Source: Bacteroidales bacterium (GTDB taxonomy: Bacteria; Bacteroidota; Bacteroidia; Bacteroidales; JAADJA01). From it: a stretch of DNA of 64,000 nucleotides. Both the position numbers and the translations under genes were made by a program. The notes beneath the pieces were generated by a model. The model searched no databases. It worked only from the letters and a program-made list of their open reading frames with translations, and was not told the DNA's origin. Below are positions 36,777 to 45,886 of this stretch, one piece after another; the first letter of the stretch is position 1, and each line of letters starts with the position of its first letter. Location of the stretch: contig JAIOZL010000006.1 of assembly GCA_021740645.1 (NCBI GenBank), forward strand, positions 118,118-182,117, written 5' to 3'.

Positions 36777-37523
36777 TCAGGTACTCATACCACCACATAC
36801 ACTGATCACCTGCCCGGTAACATAGGAAGAAAGGTCAGAAGCTAGAAAGACACACACGTCTGCTACATCTTCGGGTGTACCACCCCTTCTTAATGGAATT
36901 TTCTCCTCCCACCCCAGTCTTACTTCATCAGACAGTTTGGCCGTCATTTCAGTAATGATAAATCCCGGGGCAATGGCATTACAACGGATGTTGCGTGAAC
37001 CGAGTTCCTGGGCAACAGATTTGGTAAATCCAATCAAGCCTGCTTTAGAAGCTGAATAATTTGCCTGTCCGGCATTTCCATTAACTCCTACCACAGAACT
37101 CATATTAATAATGGAACCAGAACGTTGTTTTAAGAATGTTCTTTGTACTGCTTTTGTGAGATTAAAAGCGGACTTTAGGTTCACACTCATAATCAGGTCC
37201 CAATCAGCCTCCGTCATTCTGAGCAATAAGTTATCCCGTGTGATACCTGCATTGTTTATTAGAATATCAATGGTTCCAAAATCGGTGAGTATATCTGCTA
37301 CTAGCTTTTCACTGGATTCAAATGAGCTTGCATCACTGGCATAACCTTTTCCTTTTATACCCATTGCATTCAATTCTTTTTCCAAAGATTCAGCCTGTTC
37401 ATCATACTTAAGATCTGAAAAGGCAACATTGGCACCCTGGGAAGCAAATTTCAAAGCAATTGCTTTACCAATACCTCTTGAAGCGCCTGTTATTAAAGCT
37501 GTTTTACCTACTAATAATTTCAT
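36777..37523 (-). CDS. fabG: 3-oxoacyl-ACP reductase
   Basis: 248 aa, a classical short-chain dehydrogenase. The NADP(H) motif TGASRGIGKAIA is at ~13-24, NNAG at ~90, the catalytic Ser in INMSSVVGV (~140) and YSASK (~152-156). FabG reduces 3-oxoacyl-ACP in fatty acid elongation. The C-terminus (VTGQVISVCGGM) is typical. No other fab genes are adjacent, so a specialised SDR role is possible, though sequence and length fit FabG well. Confidence 0.9.
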   Translation of the reverse strand: MKLLVGKTALITGASRGIGKAIALKFASQGANVAFSDLKYDEQAESLEKELNAMGIKGKGYASDASSFESSEKLVADILTDFGTIDILINNAGITRDNLLLRMTEADWDLIMSVNLKSAFNLTKAVQRTFLKQRSGSIINMSSVVGVNGNAGQANYSASKAGLIGFTKSVAQELGSRNIRCNAIAPGFIITEMTAKLSDEVRLGWEEKIPLRRGGTPEDVADVCVFLASDLSSYVTGQVISVCGGMST

Positions 37524-37616
37524 AAACTAATGATTTGATTATGGTAGCCAAAGATACAATTTATATTTTATCTAAATAGGAATAAATAATTGTTACCTGG
37601 TGGATTAGCCCTTTAC

Positions 37617-38273
37617 CTATGTTACATCTGCTTTATATTCGTCGGAAAGCCGGTAAAAAAATTCCTTTCCAATAAACTCGAATTGTATAATATTGAGGGC
37701 AATGAAATTAATAAGTATCGTTTTTGCCTCACCGGGAAGTATGGGAACTATTTCTAAAAACTTTTTAAAAGAAATCCGTTCATTATGTTCAAGGTATTCA
37801 AGGAGCCGCCGATCGTTATCAGTATAATTGATATAAGCCCCCTGGTCGCTGTATTTCCTTTTCCAACCTTCCACTAAAATTTTGTCAGCAAGAATATTCT
37901 GGTCATGAACCCTTATGAACATTTGCAATTGTCCATCTTCGCCCAGGGCAAAATAGGGCCGCTTTTCCCCTACTTTTATTTTAATTTCTAAAACCACTTT
38001 ATTATTGATCCGCCATTCTTTTGACACGAAGTCAATAACAGGCTTGCAATATTCTTCTGAAGCTTTTTTAGCCATAAACCGTTCTTCAGAAGATCGTATC
38101 CCTGCGATATCCCCATCATCTTTAACTCCTATAAGTAAAGTGCCCCCTTCTGAATTGGCAAATGCCACAAAGGAGCGGGCAATTTTCTTTGCATCTGAAA
38201 TGGCGAATTTAAAGTCAAGCTTTTGATGCTCACCTTCCAGTATCAGGTTTTGTATGTAGAGCGATTTGGCCAT
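37617..38273 (-). CDS. AlbA_2 (Schlafen-type) domain protein
   Basis: 218 aa. The N-terminal AlbA_2 domain runs ~10-125, with EHQKLDFKFAISDAKKIA and SEGGTLLIGVKDDG, the usual ends of the fold. A C-terminal ~80-residue helical part could be a winged helix (NDRRLLEYLEHNERISFKKF). Such proteins are loosely linked with RNA/DNA binding or transcription control. It lies upstream of the M49 peptidase gene in the opposite reading order (38319-40358), separated by a terminator. The function is not assignable. Confidence 0.7.
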   Translation of the reverse strand: MAKSLYIQNLILEGEHQKLDFKFAISDAKKIARSFVAFANSEGGTLLIGVKDDGDIAGIRSSEERFMAKKASEEYCKPVIDFVSKEWRINNKVVLEIKIKVGEKRPYFALGEDGQLQMFIRVHDQNILADKILVEGWKRKYSDQGAYINYTDNDRRLLEYLEHNERISFKKFLEIVPILPGEAKTILINFIALNIIQFEFIGKEFFYRLSDEYKADVT

Positions 38274-38280
38274 AAAAAAA

Positions 38281-38309
38281 CAGGAACAAACAATCCGGGT
38301 TTGTTCCTG
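38281..38309 (-). terminator. intrinsic terminator after the M49 peptidase gene
   Basis: A perfect 11-bp stem CAGGAACAAAC / GTTTGTTCCTG (38281-38291 with 38299-38309) and a 7-nt loop. On the minus strand seven T follow directly. It ends only 8 bp before the start codon of the AlbA_2 gene. Confidence 0.88.
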
Positions 38310-38318
38310 CTCATTTTT

Positions 38319-40358
38319 TTATTTAAAGGAATATTGCTCAGAATATTTCAACATTTGAGCGGCAAAGTCGTCTTCATATTTTATTGCTACATTAATGATT
38401 TCTCCATTTTCTTCAACCAGTTGAAACGTTGGATTAATAAATCCCCCATAAGGAGCAATATTGAGCTTTTCAAATCTTGAAAGCACTTCCCTATGGAGCT
38501 CATGGTCAACTTTCACACCATAGGTTTCTACGAGCATCTTTCCGGCATCATAGTCACCTTCTGATTTGATGCGTTGCACTTCGGCAAGCAGTTCACCGAA
38601 GAGTATTCTAAGCTTATCGTAATCGTTGATTTTGAAGTAGGTTTTATTATCCCTGGAGGTTTTTTCAATCACATTTTCGTCCATCCCCTTTTCATAACAC
38701 CATTTTGAAATTAACTGCCTGTTGCGCATATGTGCCTGCTCGATGTCTTTACCAGGCAATATCCTTGTTAGCTGTGTCATTAAACCGTTACGGATGTACC
38801 TGTCGTATTCTGCTTTTCCTACTTCCAGTGAAGGCATAATACCCAGTTCGATCATTTTTTTATCCAGGATGTAATAGAGAGCAAATAAGTCGGCTCTGGT
38901 TTCTTCAAGAGCAGATGAATAATTCTTCAGTGCCTCAGGGCTGGTATCTTTTAAAAGCTGTCCTGACCCATGGCCAAGGCATTCATGCAGGTCGGTATGC
39001 AGATTACCAGCCATGGAGCCATATTTCCCGGACCTTTCAATTTCTTCTTGGGTTAAACAAAACTCCTCAAGAAAACCATTACCCAAAGCAGCCCGATCAT
39101 ATGCATAGGTGATGTTTTCCATAGTTACTGATTTACTGCCATGTTCTTTCCTTATCCAGTCCGCATTTGGAAGATTAATTCCGATAGGTGTGGAAGGATA
39201 ACAATCGCCACCCAACTGCGACACCGTAATAACTTTAGCAGAGACACCTTTCACTTCATCTTTCTTAAAACGTTTATCGGTTGGAGAATTATCCTCAAAC
39301 CATTGCGCATTCGAACTGATTATTTCAGTCCGCTTGGTGGCTTCCATATCTTTAAAATTCACTACTGACTCCCAGGTAGCCTTCATCCCGAGGGGATCGC
39401 CGTAAGTTTCCGTGAATCCATTCACAAAATCGATGCGGGAATCGAGGTCGCTAACCCAAAGGACATTGTATTCATCATAAACCTTCAGGTCTCCGGTTTT
39501 ATAAAATTCAATGAGTTTTTCTATCACAGCCTTTTGTTGGTTATTTTCGGCCACAGTGCGCGCTTTTTCCAACCAAAAATTTATTTGTTTAAGTGCAGCC
39601 CCATATTTCCCTCCTTCATAATAAACTTCTTCCTGAACCACACCGTCCCTTTTCACCAGTTTACTATTTAAACCATAGGATATGGGTGTGTCGTCATTCG
39701 GATCTTTCATCTTAGTGTAAAAAGCTTCGGCTTCTTTTTGTGAGACTCCTTCATAAAAATTGCATGCTGATGCCTTAACCAGGTCTTTAGAAGAATCAAG
39801 GCTAACCCGTTTAGGTGCTACTTCAGGATCAAAAATGATCGAAGTCATCCACGGAATAAATTCATCGAGGGTTTGTCCTTCCTGCAGAGGAAAATTTCCG
39901 TTTGGTGTGCCTTTCATTAATTCTGAAAAATACTCAGGTTCAAAACCCGGATCAAATTTATCCATCGAATAATGATGATGAATACCATTTGAAAACCATA
40001 CCCTTTTCAGGTACACTACAAAGTTTTGAAAACTTTCCCCGGTTCTGGCACCCTCATAGTTCTTATAAATTTCTTCCAGACAAGCTCGCACAGCAAGATT
40101 GTTTTTATAGTTCTGGTCGAAAATAATATCCCGGCCACACAGCGCCGCCTGACTAAGGTAATATGTGAGTTTTTTCTGGTCCAACGACAAGTCCTCAAAC
40201 CCAGGAACCTGGTACCGCATGATCTTGATATCTGCAAACTGTTCCAATAAATAATTAAAATCTTCTGTTTGTTTTTGTTCCTCTGTTTTCATTTTAACTT
40301 CTGAGTTACATGCTGAAAATAATAATCCTATAACAAATAGGAAAAGAATGTGTTTCAT
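38319..40358 (-). CDS. dipeptidyl-peptidase III-like metallopeptidase (M49), lipoprotein
   Basis: 679 aa. A lipobox (LLFSAC, Cys17) indicates a lipid anchor. The zinc signature of family M49 is present as HECLGHGSG with the second ligand motif EETRADLFALYY about 50 residues later. M49 enzymes remove dipeptides from the N-terminus of short peptides. The Bacteroidota members are exported and often mis-annotated as dihydrofolate reductase. Presumably active in the periplasm in peptide use. The gene is followed by a strong terminator. Confidence 0.88.
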   Translation of the reverse strand: MKHILFLFVIGLLFSACNSEVKMKTEEQKQTEDFNYLLEQFADIKIMRYQVPGFEDLSLDQKKLTYYLSQAALCGRDIIFDQNYKNNLAVRACLEEIYKNYEGARTGESFQNFVVYLKRVWFSNGIHHHYSMDKFDPGFEPEYFSELMKGTPNGNFPLQEGQTLDEFIPWMTSIIFDPEVAPKRVSLDSSKDLVKASACNFYEGVSQKEAEAFYTKMKDPNDDTPISYGLNSKLVKRDGVVQEEVYYEGGKYGAALKQINFWLEKARTVAENNQQKAVIEKLIEFYKTGDLKVYDEYNVLWVSDLDSRIDFVNGFTETYGDPLGMKATWESVVNFKDMEATKRTEIISSNAQWFEDNSPTDKRFKKDEVKGVSAKVITVSQLGGDCYPSTPIGINLPNADWIRKEHGSKSVTMENITYAYDRAALGNGFLEEFCLTQEEIERSGKYGSMAGNLHTDLHECLGHGSGQLLKDTSPEALKNYSSALEETRADLFALYYILDKKMIELGIMPSLEVGKAEYDRYIRNGLMTQLTRILPGKDIEQAHMRNRQLISKWCYEKGMDENVIEKTSRDNKTYFKINDYDKLRILFGELLAEVQRIKSEGDYDAGKMLVETYGVKVDHELHREVLSRFEKLNIAPYGGFINPTFQLVEENGEIINVAIKYEDDFAAQMLKYSEQYSFK

Positions 40359-40384
40359 GGCAAAATGTTATTAAATATTAATTT

Positions 40385-41080
40385 TTAATATGAATAATAG
40401 GTGCAATCTGAAAATTTGCATTGTTTATTCCGTGTGCTGAACTCGCAAATTATTTCACTCCGGTCGAGTGCTACATTGAGTTTTTCGAGGATAAAGTCAG
40501 CAGCCGTTTGAATAGCAATAAAACTATCTCTTTTGCAGCACCGGGGCCCACCCTGTTCTGCAATATTTAAAAGGCTAATACCCGTGAGTTGGTTGCTAAA
40601 TTTCCACTCTTTTCCAGCCAGTGGATTTGATCCAAGCACTATGCTCAAAAAAATACCACCCCCAATAGCTGCCCCACAAGTACCATGAGTACCGCAATAT
40701 CCACCAGGAACAGTTTCTGACCGCAAACGGGCAATAGCCAGTTTATGTTTTTTTTGATGAGCATCCGAAAGTTTATTGTAATACGCTGCAATCAACGCTG
40801 CCGGAACCAGGTAATGATGCTCGGGCCCATGCATTTTAATCATCGGGCTTTTCATCAACATTTCAGCAATTTGAAGTGGGTCGGCAAGTTCTGTTTGATT
40901 GCAGAATTTCTCGATAAGCTCAATTGCTGGTGCACTATGGCAATCATCGCAAATGAAGTGTCCTTTTGGACACGACACATTGGACATAACCGTATTGCCG
41001 CAATACACACAGGTTTTATTTTCCTCGCCCAGAGAATACACCAGTTCTTCACCACAGACAAAACAACCTTCATTAAACAT
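40385..41080 (-). CDS. DUF5714 cysteine-rich protein
   Basis: 231 aa, very rich in Cys. The N-terminus has zinc-ribbon-like pairs (CFVCGEE, CVYCGN, CPKGHFICDDC). The middle has a GTHGTCGAAIGGGIF stretch and the C-terminus GGPRCCKRDSF and CKFSDCTYY. It looks like the DUF5714 family of anaerobes (Bacteroidia, Clostridia, methanogens), sometimes labelled methyltransferase-associated. An Fe-S cluster or several zinc sites are likely. It begins two bases downstream of gcvT (41082), so it is co-transcribed with and may be linked to C1/glycine metabolism. The role is unknown. Confidence 0.65.
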   Translation of the reverse strand: MFNEGCFVCGEELVYSLGEENKTCVYCGNTVMSNVSCPKGHFICDDCHSAPAIELIEKFCNQTELADPLQIAEMLMKSPMIKMHGPEHHYLVPAALIAAYYNKLSDAHQKKHKLAIARLRSETVPGGYCGTHGTCGAAIGGGIFLSIVLGSNPLAGKEWKFSNQLTGISLLNIAEQGGPRCCKRDSFIAIQTAADFILEKLNVALDRSEIICEFSTRNKQCKFSDCTYYSY

Positions 41081-41081
41081 T

Positions 41082-42188
41082 TTAAGCCTCCTTGTAAAAA
41101 GGTAATTTTACTACAACTGCTTTCAGCAAACGATCTCTAATTTTTATGTAAACCTCTGTTCCAAATTTTGTATAGGCTGATTGGATGTACCCCATCCCAA
41201 TACCTTTTTGAACGGCAGGGCCCATAGTCCCGGAGGTAACTTCACCGATGGGTTTGCCATTCACATCACAAATTTCATAATGTTGTCTTGGAATCCCTTT
41301 ATCAATCAATTCAAATGCCCGTAAACGCCTGCTTACCCCTTCTTCTTTTTGTTTTAAAAATAATTCTTTATCGATGAAATTATTTGTATCGGTAAACTTT
41401 GTGATCCAACCCAGACCTGCTTCAATAGGTGATGTTGTATCGTCTATGTCGTTGCCGTAAAGGCAAAATCCCATTTCTAGGCGCAGGGTATCACGGGCTC
41501 CCAGGCCTATTGGTTTTACTCCAAATTCAGCCCCTGCTTCAAAAACGGCTTTCCAAACCTTTGCAGCATCTTCATTATTTATGTAAATTTCACAACCTCC
41601 TGATCCGGTATAACCCGTAGTTGATAAAATGACATCCTTAACACCAGCAAACTCCAGTTTTTTGAATGTATAATATTCCATGCCCTCAATGGGTTCTGAT
41701 GTAAGTTTTTGCATGGCTTTTAAAGCAAGCGGTCCCTGGATGGCCAATTGAGCTATGTCATCCGAAGCATTGATCAGCTCTTTACCAATTACCAGTCCTT
41801 TTTCTTCAGCATTTTTCACCAGCCAGTTCCAGTCTTTGTCAATATTGGCTGCATTAATTACGAGCAAATAAGTTTCCGCATCAAAACGGTAAACCAGTAA
41901 ATCATCAACAATCCCCCCTTTCCCATTGGGAAAACAGGAATATTGTACTTTACCATCAAACAGACTGCTTACGTCGTTGGTGGTGACCCATTGTACAAAC
42001 GATTCGGCTTTTGGGCCTTTAACCCATACTTCTCCCATATGTGATACATCAAATACCCCCAGTTGATTTCTTACCGCAAGGTGCTCCTTGATTAAGCCTT
42101 CGTATTGGATGGGCATATGGTACCCGGCAAACTCCACCATTTTAGCTCCCATAGCTTCGTGGAATGAATGAAAAGCAGTATACTTCAT
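41082..42188 (-). CDS. gcvT: aminomethyltransferase, glycine cleavage T protein
   Basis: 368 aa. The N-terminal [26 protein letters not shown] and [12 protein letters not shown] match GcvT, which transfers the methylene of aminomethyl-lipoyl-H protein to tetrahydrofolate. The C-terminal [13 protein letters not shown] is the conserved oligonucleotide/beta-barrel end. I place the start at ATG 42188 ([10 protein letters not shown]). gcvH and gcvP are not nearby. The DUF5714 gene follows with a one-base gap. Confidence 0.93.
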   Translation of the reverse strand: MKYTAFHSFHEAMGAKMVEFAGYHMPIQYEGLIKEHLAVRNQLGVFDVSHMGEVWVKGPKAESFVQWVTTNDVSSLFDGKVQYSCFPNGKGGIVDDLLVYRFDAETYLLVINAANIDKDWNWLVKNAEEKGLVIGKELINASDDIAQLAIQGPLALKAMQKLTSEPIEGMEYYTFKKLEFAGVKDVILSTTGYTGSGGCEIYINNEDAAKVWKAVFEAGAEFGVKPIGLGARDTLRLEMGFCLYGNDIDDTTSPIEAGLGWITKFTDTNNFIDKELFLKQKEEGVSRRLRAFELIDKGIPRQHYEICDVNGKPIGEVTSGTMGPAVQKGIGMGYIQSAYTKFGTEVYIKIRDRLLKAVVVKLPFYKEA

Positions 42189-42301
42189 GATATAATGTTT
42201 TGCTGTTTGTTGAAGTGGCAAATGTATAAAAAATGGGAGTTAAGATTAAATTGTGAGAATAATATTTAGCCCAACAATAAATGTTGTCCATTTTCCAGGA
42301 T

Positions 42302-42733
42302 TCATTCCAATCCCAGGACAGGCAGATGTTTCACCCTATGATACGTTAATCCTGCGGTGATGCATTTTTTCAATTCAATTTCAGGGATTTGATCATCCAT
42401 TTGAAAAATGATGGCACGGGCTCCCTCATACTTAAAAATATTGCCATAAACCATTTTGAAGGAGGACACTAATTTACTGGTGCATTTAAAATAAATACCA
42501 TATTGACCTGGTTTTTTTTCCTTCCAGTCAATTCGTACCGTACTTCCATTTCTAACAAGGTAGCTGGGTTCTCCCCATTTCAGGGTTTCCTCTACCTTAT
42601 TTATTTCTTCTGTTTCATTGGCTGCTTCCAGGATCAAGCGTCTCAGGTTTAGTATCTTTTGACGCACGTTCTCTGGGTAATTAGCAAAAACCAATTCAAC
42701 ATCCGGGTTTGTTTCAATATGTAAATTTTTCAT
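42302..42733 (-). CDS. DUF1801 (YdhG-like) domain protein
   Basis: 143 aa with the DUF1801 pattern: a helical start with VRQKILNLRRLILEAANE, then VEETLKWGEPSYLV and WKEKKPGQYGIYF. The fold resembles frataxin/YdhG proteins; the function is not established. The start is ATG 42733; the frame can be opened from a TTG at 42742. A single-gene unit. Confidence 0.75.
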   Translation of the reverse strand: MKNLHIETNPDVELVFANYPENVRQKILNLRRLILEAANETEEINKVEETLKWGEPSYLVRNGSTVRIDWKEKKPGQYGIYFKCTSKLVSSFKMVYGNIFKYEGARAIIFQMDDQIPEIELKKCITAGLTYHRVKHLPVLGLE

Positions 42734-42778
42734 TGGCTTCAATATAAACTATAAAATGGTACGGAGTTTTATTATATC

Positions 42779-42961
42779 TTATTTTTCCAAATATATTTTA
42801 TAGGAGTTCAAAAATGCTTTTTTCATATTGGATCGTCCAAAACTTTTATAAAAGAAACCCATTAGACCGGGTGCTTTTAAATTACGTATTACAAGCCGAT
42901 GCTTTATCCCGTTTCCAGAAGGAACAAATTCACTTCGAAAATGAGCCTTTTTGGTCACCAC
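42779..42961 (-). pseudogene. probable fragment of an SRPBCC/START-type protein
   Basis: A 60-residue minus-strand frame opened only by GTG (42961). The same frame stays open upstream to a stop at 43052-43054 inside the end of the LytTR gene, with a plausible upstream peptide (FFETDRIIQQFNEEYRTG) but no good start codon. The sequence (FRSEFVPSGNGIKHRLVIRN, then GFFYKSFGRSNMKKAFLNSY) resembles the C-terminal half of polyketide-cyclase/SRPBCC proteins. I think it is an N-terminally truncated remnant or a very small gene. Confidence 0.4.
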
Positions 42962-43043
42962 TTTGCCTGTCCGGTATTCTTCGTTAAATTGTTGAATAAT
43001 CCTATCTGTTTCAAAAAATATTGAAATATTATCTACCTTGTCT

Positions 43044-43802
43044 CTAACTATTCAGCCATTTTTTAAAATCTGATGACCGGTCGATGCTGACAATTGTTTC
43101 GTACTCTTCATCTGCTTCTGGCTTCAGTTCCAGTTTTACCCTTCCTCTGGAGTAGGCAACCATATTCGAAATAGAATCCATGTTTACCAGGTATTTTCTA
43201 TTGATCCGAAAAAACTTTTCAGGGCTTACAAGGTTTTCCAGTTTATCGAGGGTATAGTCGACCGGATAGGAATTGCCCTGGAATGTTTTTAAGTAAATTC
43301 CTTTTTCAAGCACATAAAAGTAAGCCACATCGCTTAATTCAATTTTTTTGATCTTCTCCCCGATCTGGATTAAAAAGCGCTTTTTATAATCGGGCTCTTT
43401 TCCTTGCATATTGGCTAACAAAGTTTCAAAATCGATGCTAAAAGCAGATTTAAGGTTTTGGAATTTATTCAGGCTTTCAACCAATTCACTTTTTCGGATC
43501 GGTTTTAAAAGGTAAGCTATGCTATTGAGCTGGAAAGCCTTTATGGCATACTGGTCATATGCAGTTGTAAAAATAACCGGGGTATTAACACTCACCTGCT
43601 CAAAAATACTGAAGCTTATTCCATCAGACAATTGAATATCTAGAAAGATCAGGTCGGCAGTATGGGTAAGCAGCCATTTAACCGATTCGCTGATCGATCC
43701 CGTTTTGCCTACAACTTTTATCCCCGGATCGATATCTAACAGCATATTTTCAAGCTTGTCAGCGGCAATGCTTTCATCTTCAACGATTAGAACTTTCATC
43801 AT
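43044..43802 (-). CDS. LytTR response regulator
   Basis: 252 aa. The receiver domain (1-~120) has acidic pocket residues Glu8/Asp9 and phospho-acceptor Asp55 in LIFLDIQ. The LytTR DNA-binding domain (~145-252) includes FFRINRKYLVNMDSI. It is co-transcribed with the sensor gene immediately upstream; its start lies inside the last 23 bases of that gene, so translation is coupled. The regulon is not known. Confidence 0.93.
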   Translation of the reverse strand: MMKVLIVEDESIAADKLENMLLDIDPGIKVVGKTGSISESVKWLLTHTADLIFLDIQLSDGISFSIFEQVSVNTPVIFTTAYDQYAIKAFQLNSIAYLLKPIRKSELVESLNKFQNLKSAFSIDFETLLANMQGKEPDYKKRFLIQIGEKIKKIELSDVAYFYVLEKGIYLKTFQGNSYPVDYTLDKLENLVSPEKFFRINRKYLVNMDSISNMVAYSRGRVKLELKPEADEEYETIVSIDRSSDFKKWLNS

Positions 43803-44865
43803 CTTCTGTTTCTGTTAACGGGAGTTTTGCAATATAGTGATTTGTCTCAACATAAAATACAGGTTCAATTTTACTGATAAGTGCATAGCGTTTCACCAGG
43901 TTTTTCTGCCCAAGCCCTGTGGATATCCCTGAAGATATCTTCGATTGAATATTGTTTTTAACAATCAGGTAAATATCTTCATTGTAAATATCAATTTGCA
44001 GGGGTTTTGCTTTATTGATGATGTTATGTTTAATGGCATTTTCAAGCACGACCTGTAGCGAAAGAGGAGGAAGAACCTTTGTCAGCAATTCAGAAGGAAT
44101 TCTCACGGAAAACATCAGGGTATCACCATATCTGATCTGTTGCAAAAAAAGGTAGGACCGCATAAAGTCGAGTTCTTTCCCCAGGGTTGCCACCGGTTGT
44201 TCAATGGTTTCCAATACATACCGGTATATCTGTGAGAACTCATCAATAAATTGCTGGGCCTTTTTCACATCGCTACTGATCAGGCCAGATAATACATTCA
44301 GGCTATTGAACATAAAGTGTGGGTTGATCTGGCTTTTTAAAACTTCGAATTTAACCTGGGTAAGTTCTTCCTGCAGGTTTTTCGCCTCCTGTTTGGCCTG
44401 CCGGCTTTCAATAAAGTATGACCAACCCTCCAGAACCGACATTATTAGCAAATTGACTACACAATAGATTAATGCATTGTACAACAATACCACACTAAAT
44501 TCTTCAGTATAGGGGCTGATCCAATTGGCAAACAAAGTTACCGCCAAAGAAATAATTACAGCAATCACTATGGTGGCTATAAACTGTAAGAAAATCCTTA
44601 TAAATAAATTTTTGCTCCACGGGAATTTTTTATTCAAATAAAGGATAGCCATCAGATCAGGATAAGCTATTAAAAAACCCCCTACCATACTATAAAGTGT
44701 ACCCCTGAAAAGCCGTATGAGGAAATGTTGAAAATCATCCAGCACATAAAAGCCGCTAAAATGATTGTAAGTGATTACAACAATTTGTGTGAATATGGCT
44801 ATGCCGAGGATAAACTTTAGCAGACGGCTAAATGAAAAAAACTTATGTATTTGTTTAAAAACCAT
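43780..44865 (-). CDS. LytS/YehU-type sensor histidine kinase
   Basis: 361 aa. Four membrane helices (~12-150) are followed by a coiled coil and the His_kinase domain with QINPHFMFNSLNVL (phospho-acceptor His), then an HATPase-like C-terminal part with NAIKHNIINKAKP and GLGQKNLVKRY. It pairs with the LytTR regulator gene that overlaps its 3' end. The 250-bp region upstream of its start (44866-45115) holds nothing recognisable. Confidence 0.92.
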   Translation of the reverse strand: MVFKQIHKFFSFSRLLKFILGIAIFTQIVVITYNHFSGFYVLDDFQHFLIRLFRGTLYSMVGGFLIAYPDLMAILYLNKKFPWSKNLFIRIFLQFIATIVIAVIISLAVTLFANWISPYTEEFSVVLLYNALIYCVVNLLIMSVLEGWSYFIESRQAKQEAKNLQEELTQVKFEVLKSQINPHFMFNSLNVLSGLISSDVKKAQQFIDEFSQIYRYVLETIEQPVATLGKELDFMRSYLFLQQIRYGDTLMFSVRIPSELLTKVLPPLSLQVVLENAIKHNIINKAKPLQIDIYNEDIYLIVKNNIQSKISSGISTGLGQKNLVKRYALISKIEPVFYVETNHYIAKLPLTETEDDESSNR

Positions 44866-45115
44866 TACCAGGATGAATTACCAGTCAAAAATAGACTTTA
44901 TGTTTAAATATTTTTACTTCCATCTGCAAACACTTGTTTTTGTTGTTTTGAAAACTTTTTAGTTGTAGCTGAATTCAATCTAAAATCAAAAAGACAATAC
45001 ATCTGCAAAAGGTTTGCACACCAAAGTGCCTTCTACGTATCACTTTGTGTTTACACTTTAACAAGCTTTTTCACAGAGATCCACGAAGAAGACACTAAGT
45101 TCCTCATAGTGGGGA

Positions 45116-45703
45116 TTAGAATTTTTTCACGATCCCAACCCTCAGAGAGAGATAATTCAAATTCAATTCTCTTGATTCGTTATTATGGTCCATACTTCTG
45201 TTCAATGAATTGAATTTTAAACCAGGGGCCACACTCCAGTTTTTGCCAAGGGGCACATCAATTCCACCGGCAAACTGCATCCCAAAACCATGACCACTAT
45301 CTTCTACAATCTCTCCATCCGTGTTTTCCAGTTCAATGTGATTGTAAAGTCCTCCTGCACGAAGCATAAAAGAAACCGGGGAAGAACCAATTGGATGTTT
45401 AAACTGAAGTCCGAATATATAACCGGTTTCTTCAAAGTCCATGTCTTTCCCGGCGAAGGTATCATCCGAACTAAATTTATTCCAACCCCATCCGGCATAC
45501 AGCCCGGTGTGTGGCATAAAGCGGTAATGTAAAATCCCTTCGAAGCCATAACCTATATTCAGGCTGGCATCACTTAATTTGCTAGTGGCTTTGGAAGCCC
45601 CGCCGTTGAGTTCAAAACCAAAACGTTTGTTGTTTTCTTGTGCAAAACTGTTCATGTTTAGCATCACCATTGTTACGAGTGCAATAATTACTTTTGTTTT
45701 CAT
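45116..45703 (-). CDS. outer-membrane beta-barrel protein (OmpA/OprF N-terminal-like)
   Basis: 195 aa. A signal peptide (MKTKVIIALVTMVMLNMNSFA) is followed by alternating aromatic/hydrophobic beta strands: GFEGILHYRFMPHTGLYAGWG, FGLQFKHPIGSSPVSFMLRAG and the final YLSLRVGIVKKF. It is typical for small porin-like outer-membrane barrels of Bacteroidota. Start at ATG 45703; an upstream in-frame start at 45742 would add residues before the signal peptide. The ligand is unknown. Confidence 0.7.
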   Translation of the reverse strand: MKTKVIIALVTMVMLNMNSFAQENNKRFGFELNGGASKATSKLSDASLNIGYGFEGILHYRFMPHTGLYAGWGWNKFSSDDTFAGKDMDFEETGYIFGLQFKHPIGSSPVSFMLRAGGLYNHIELENTDGEIVEDSGHGFGMQFAGGIDVPLGKNWSVAPGLKFNSLNRSMDHNNESRELNLNYLSLRVGIVKKF

Positions 45704-45886
45704 TGTTTCTACATTTAAAATGAATAGATAGATAAATTTCATGAAGCAAAAGTATGTGGGGCTTGATGCTAATAAAAGTTAAAGGTGCTGAAGGTGATTT
45801 ATTAAGGGATGAATGTGTTGGTGGGATATTTAAATGTGAGATTCGAAGTGATGGAAAAGGCAATTTCAAGCAAAATGGATTATCCT

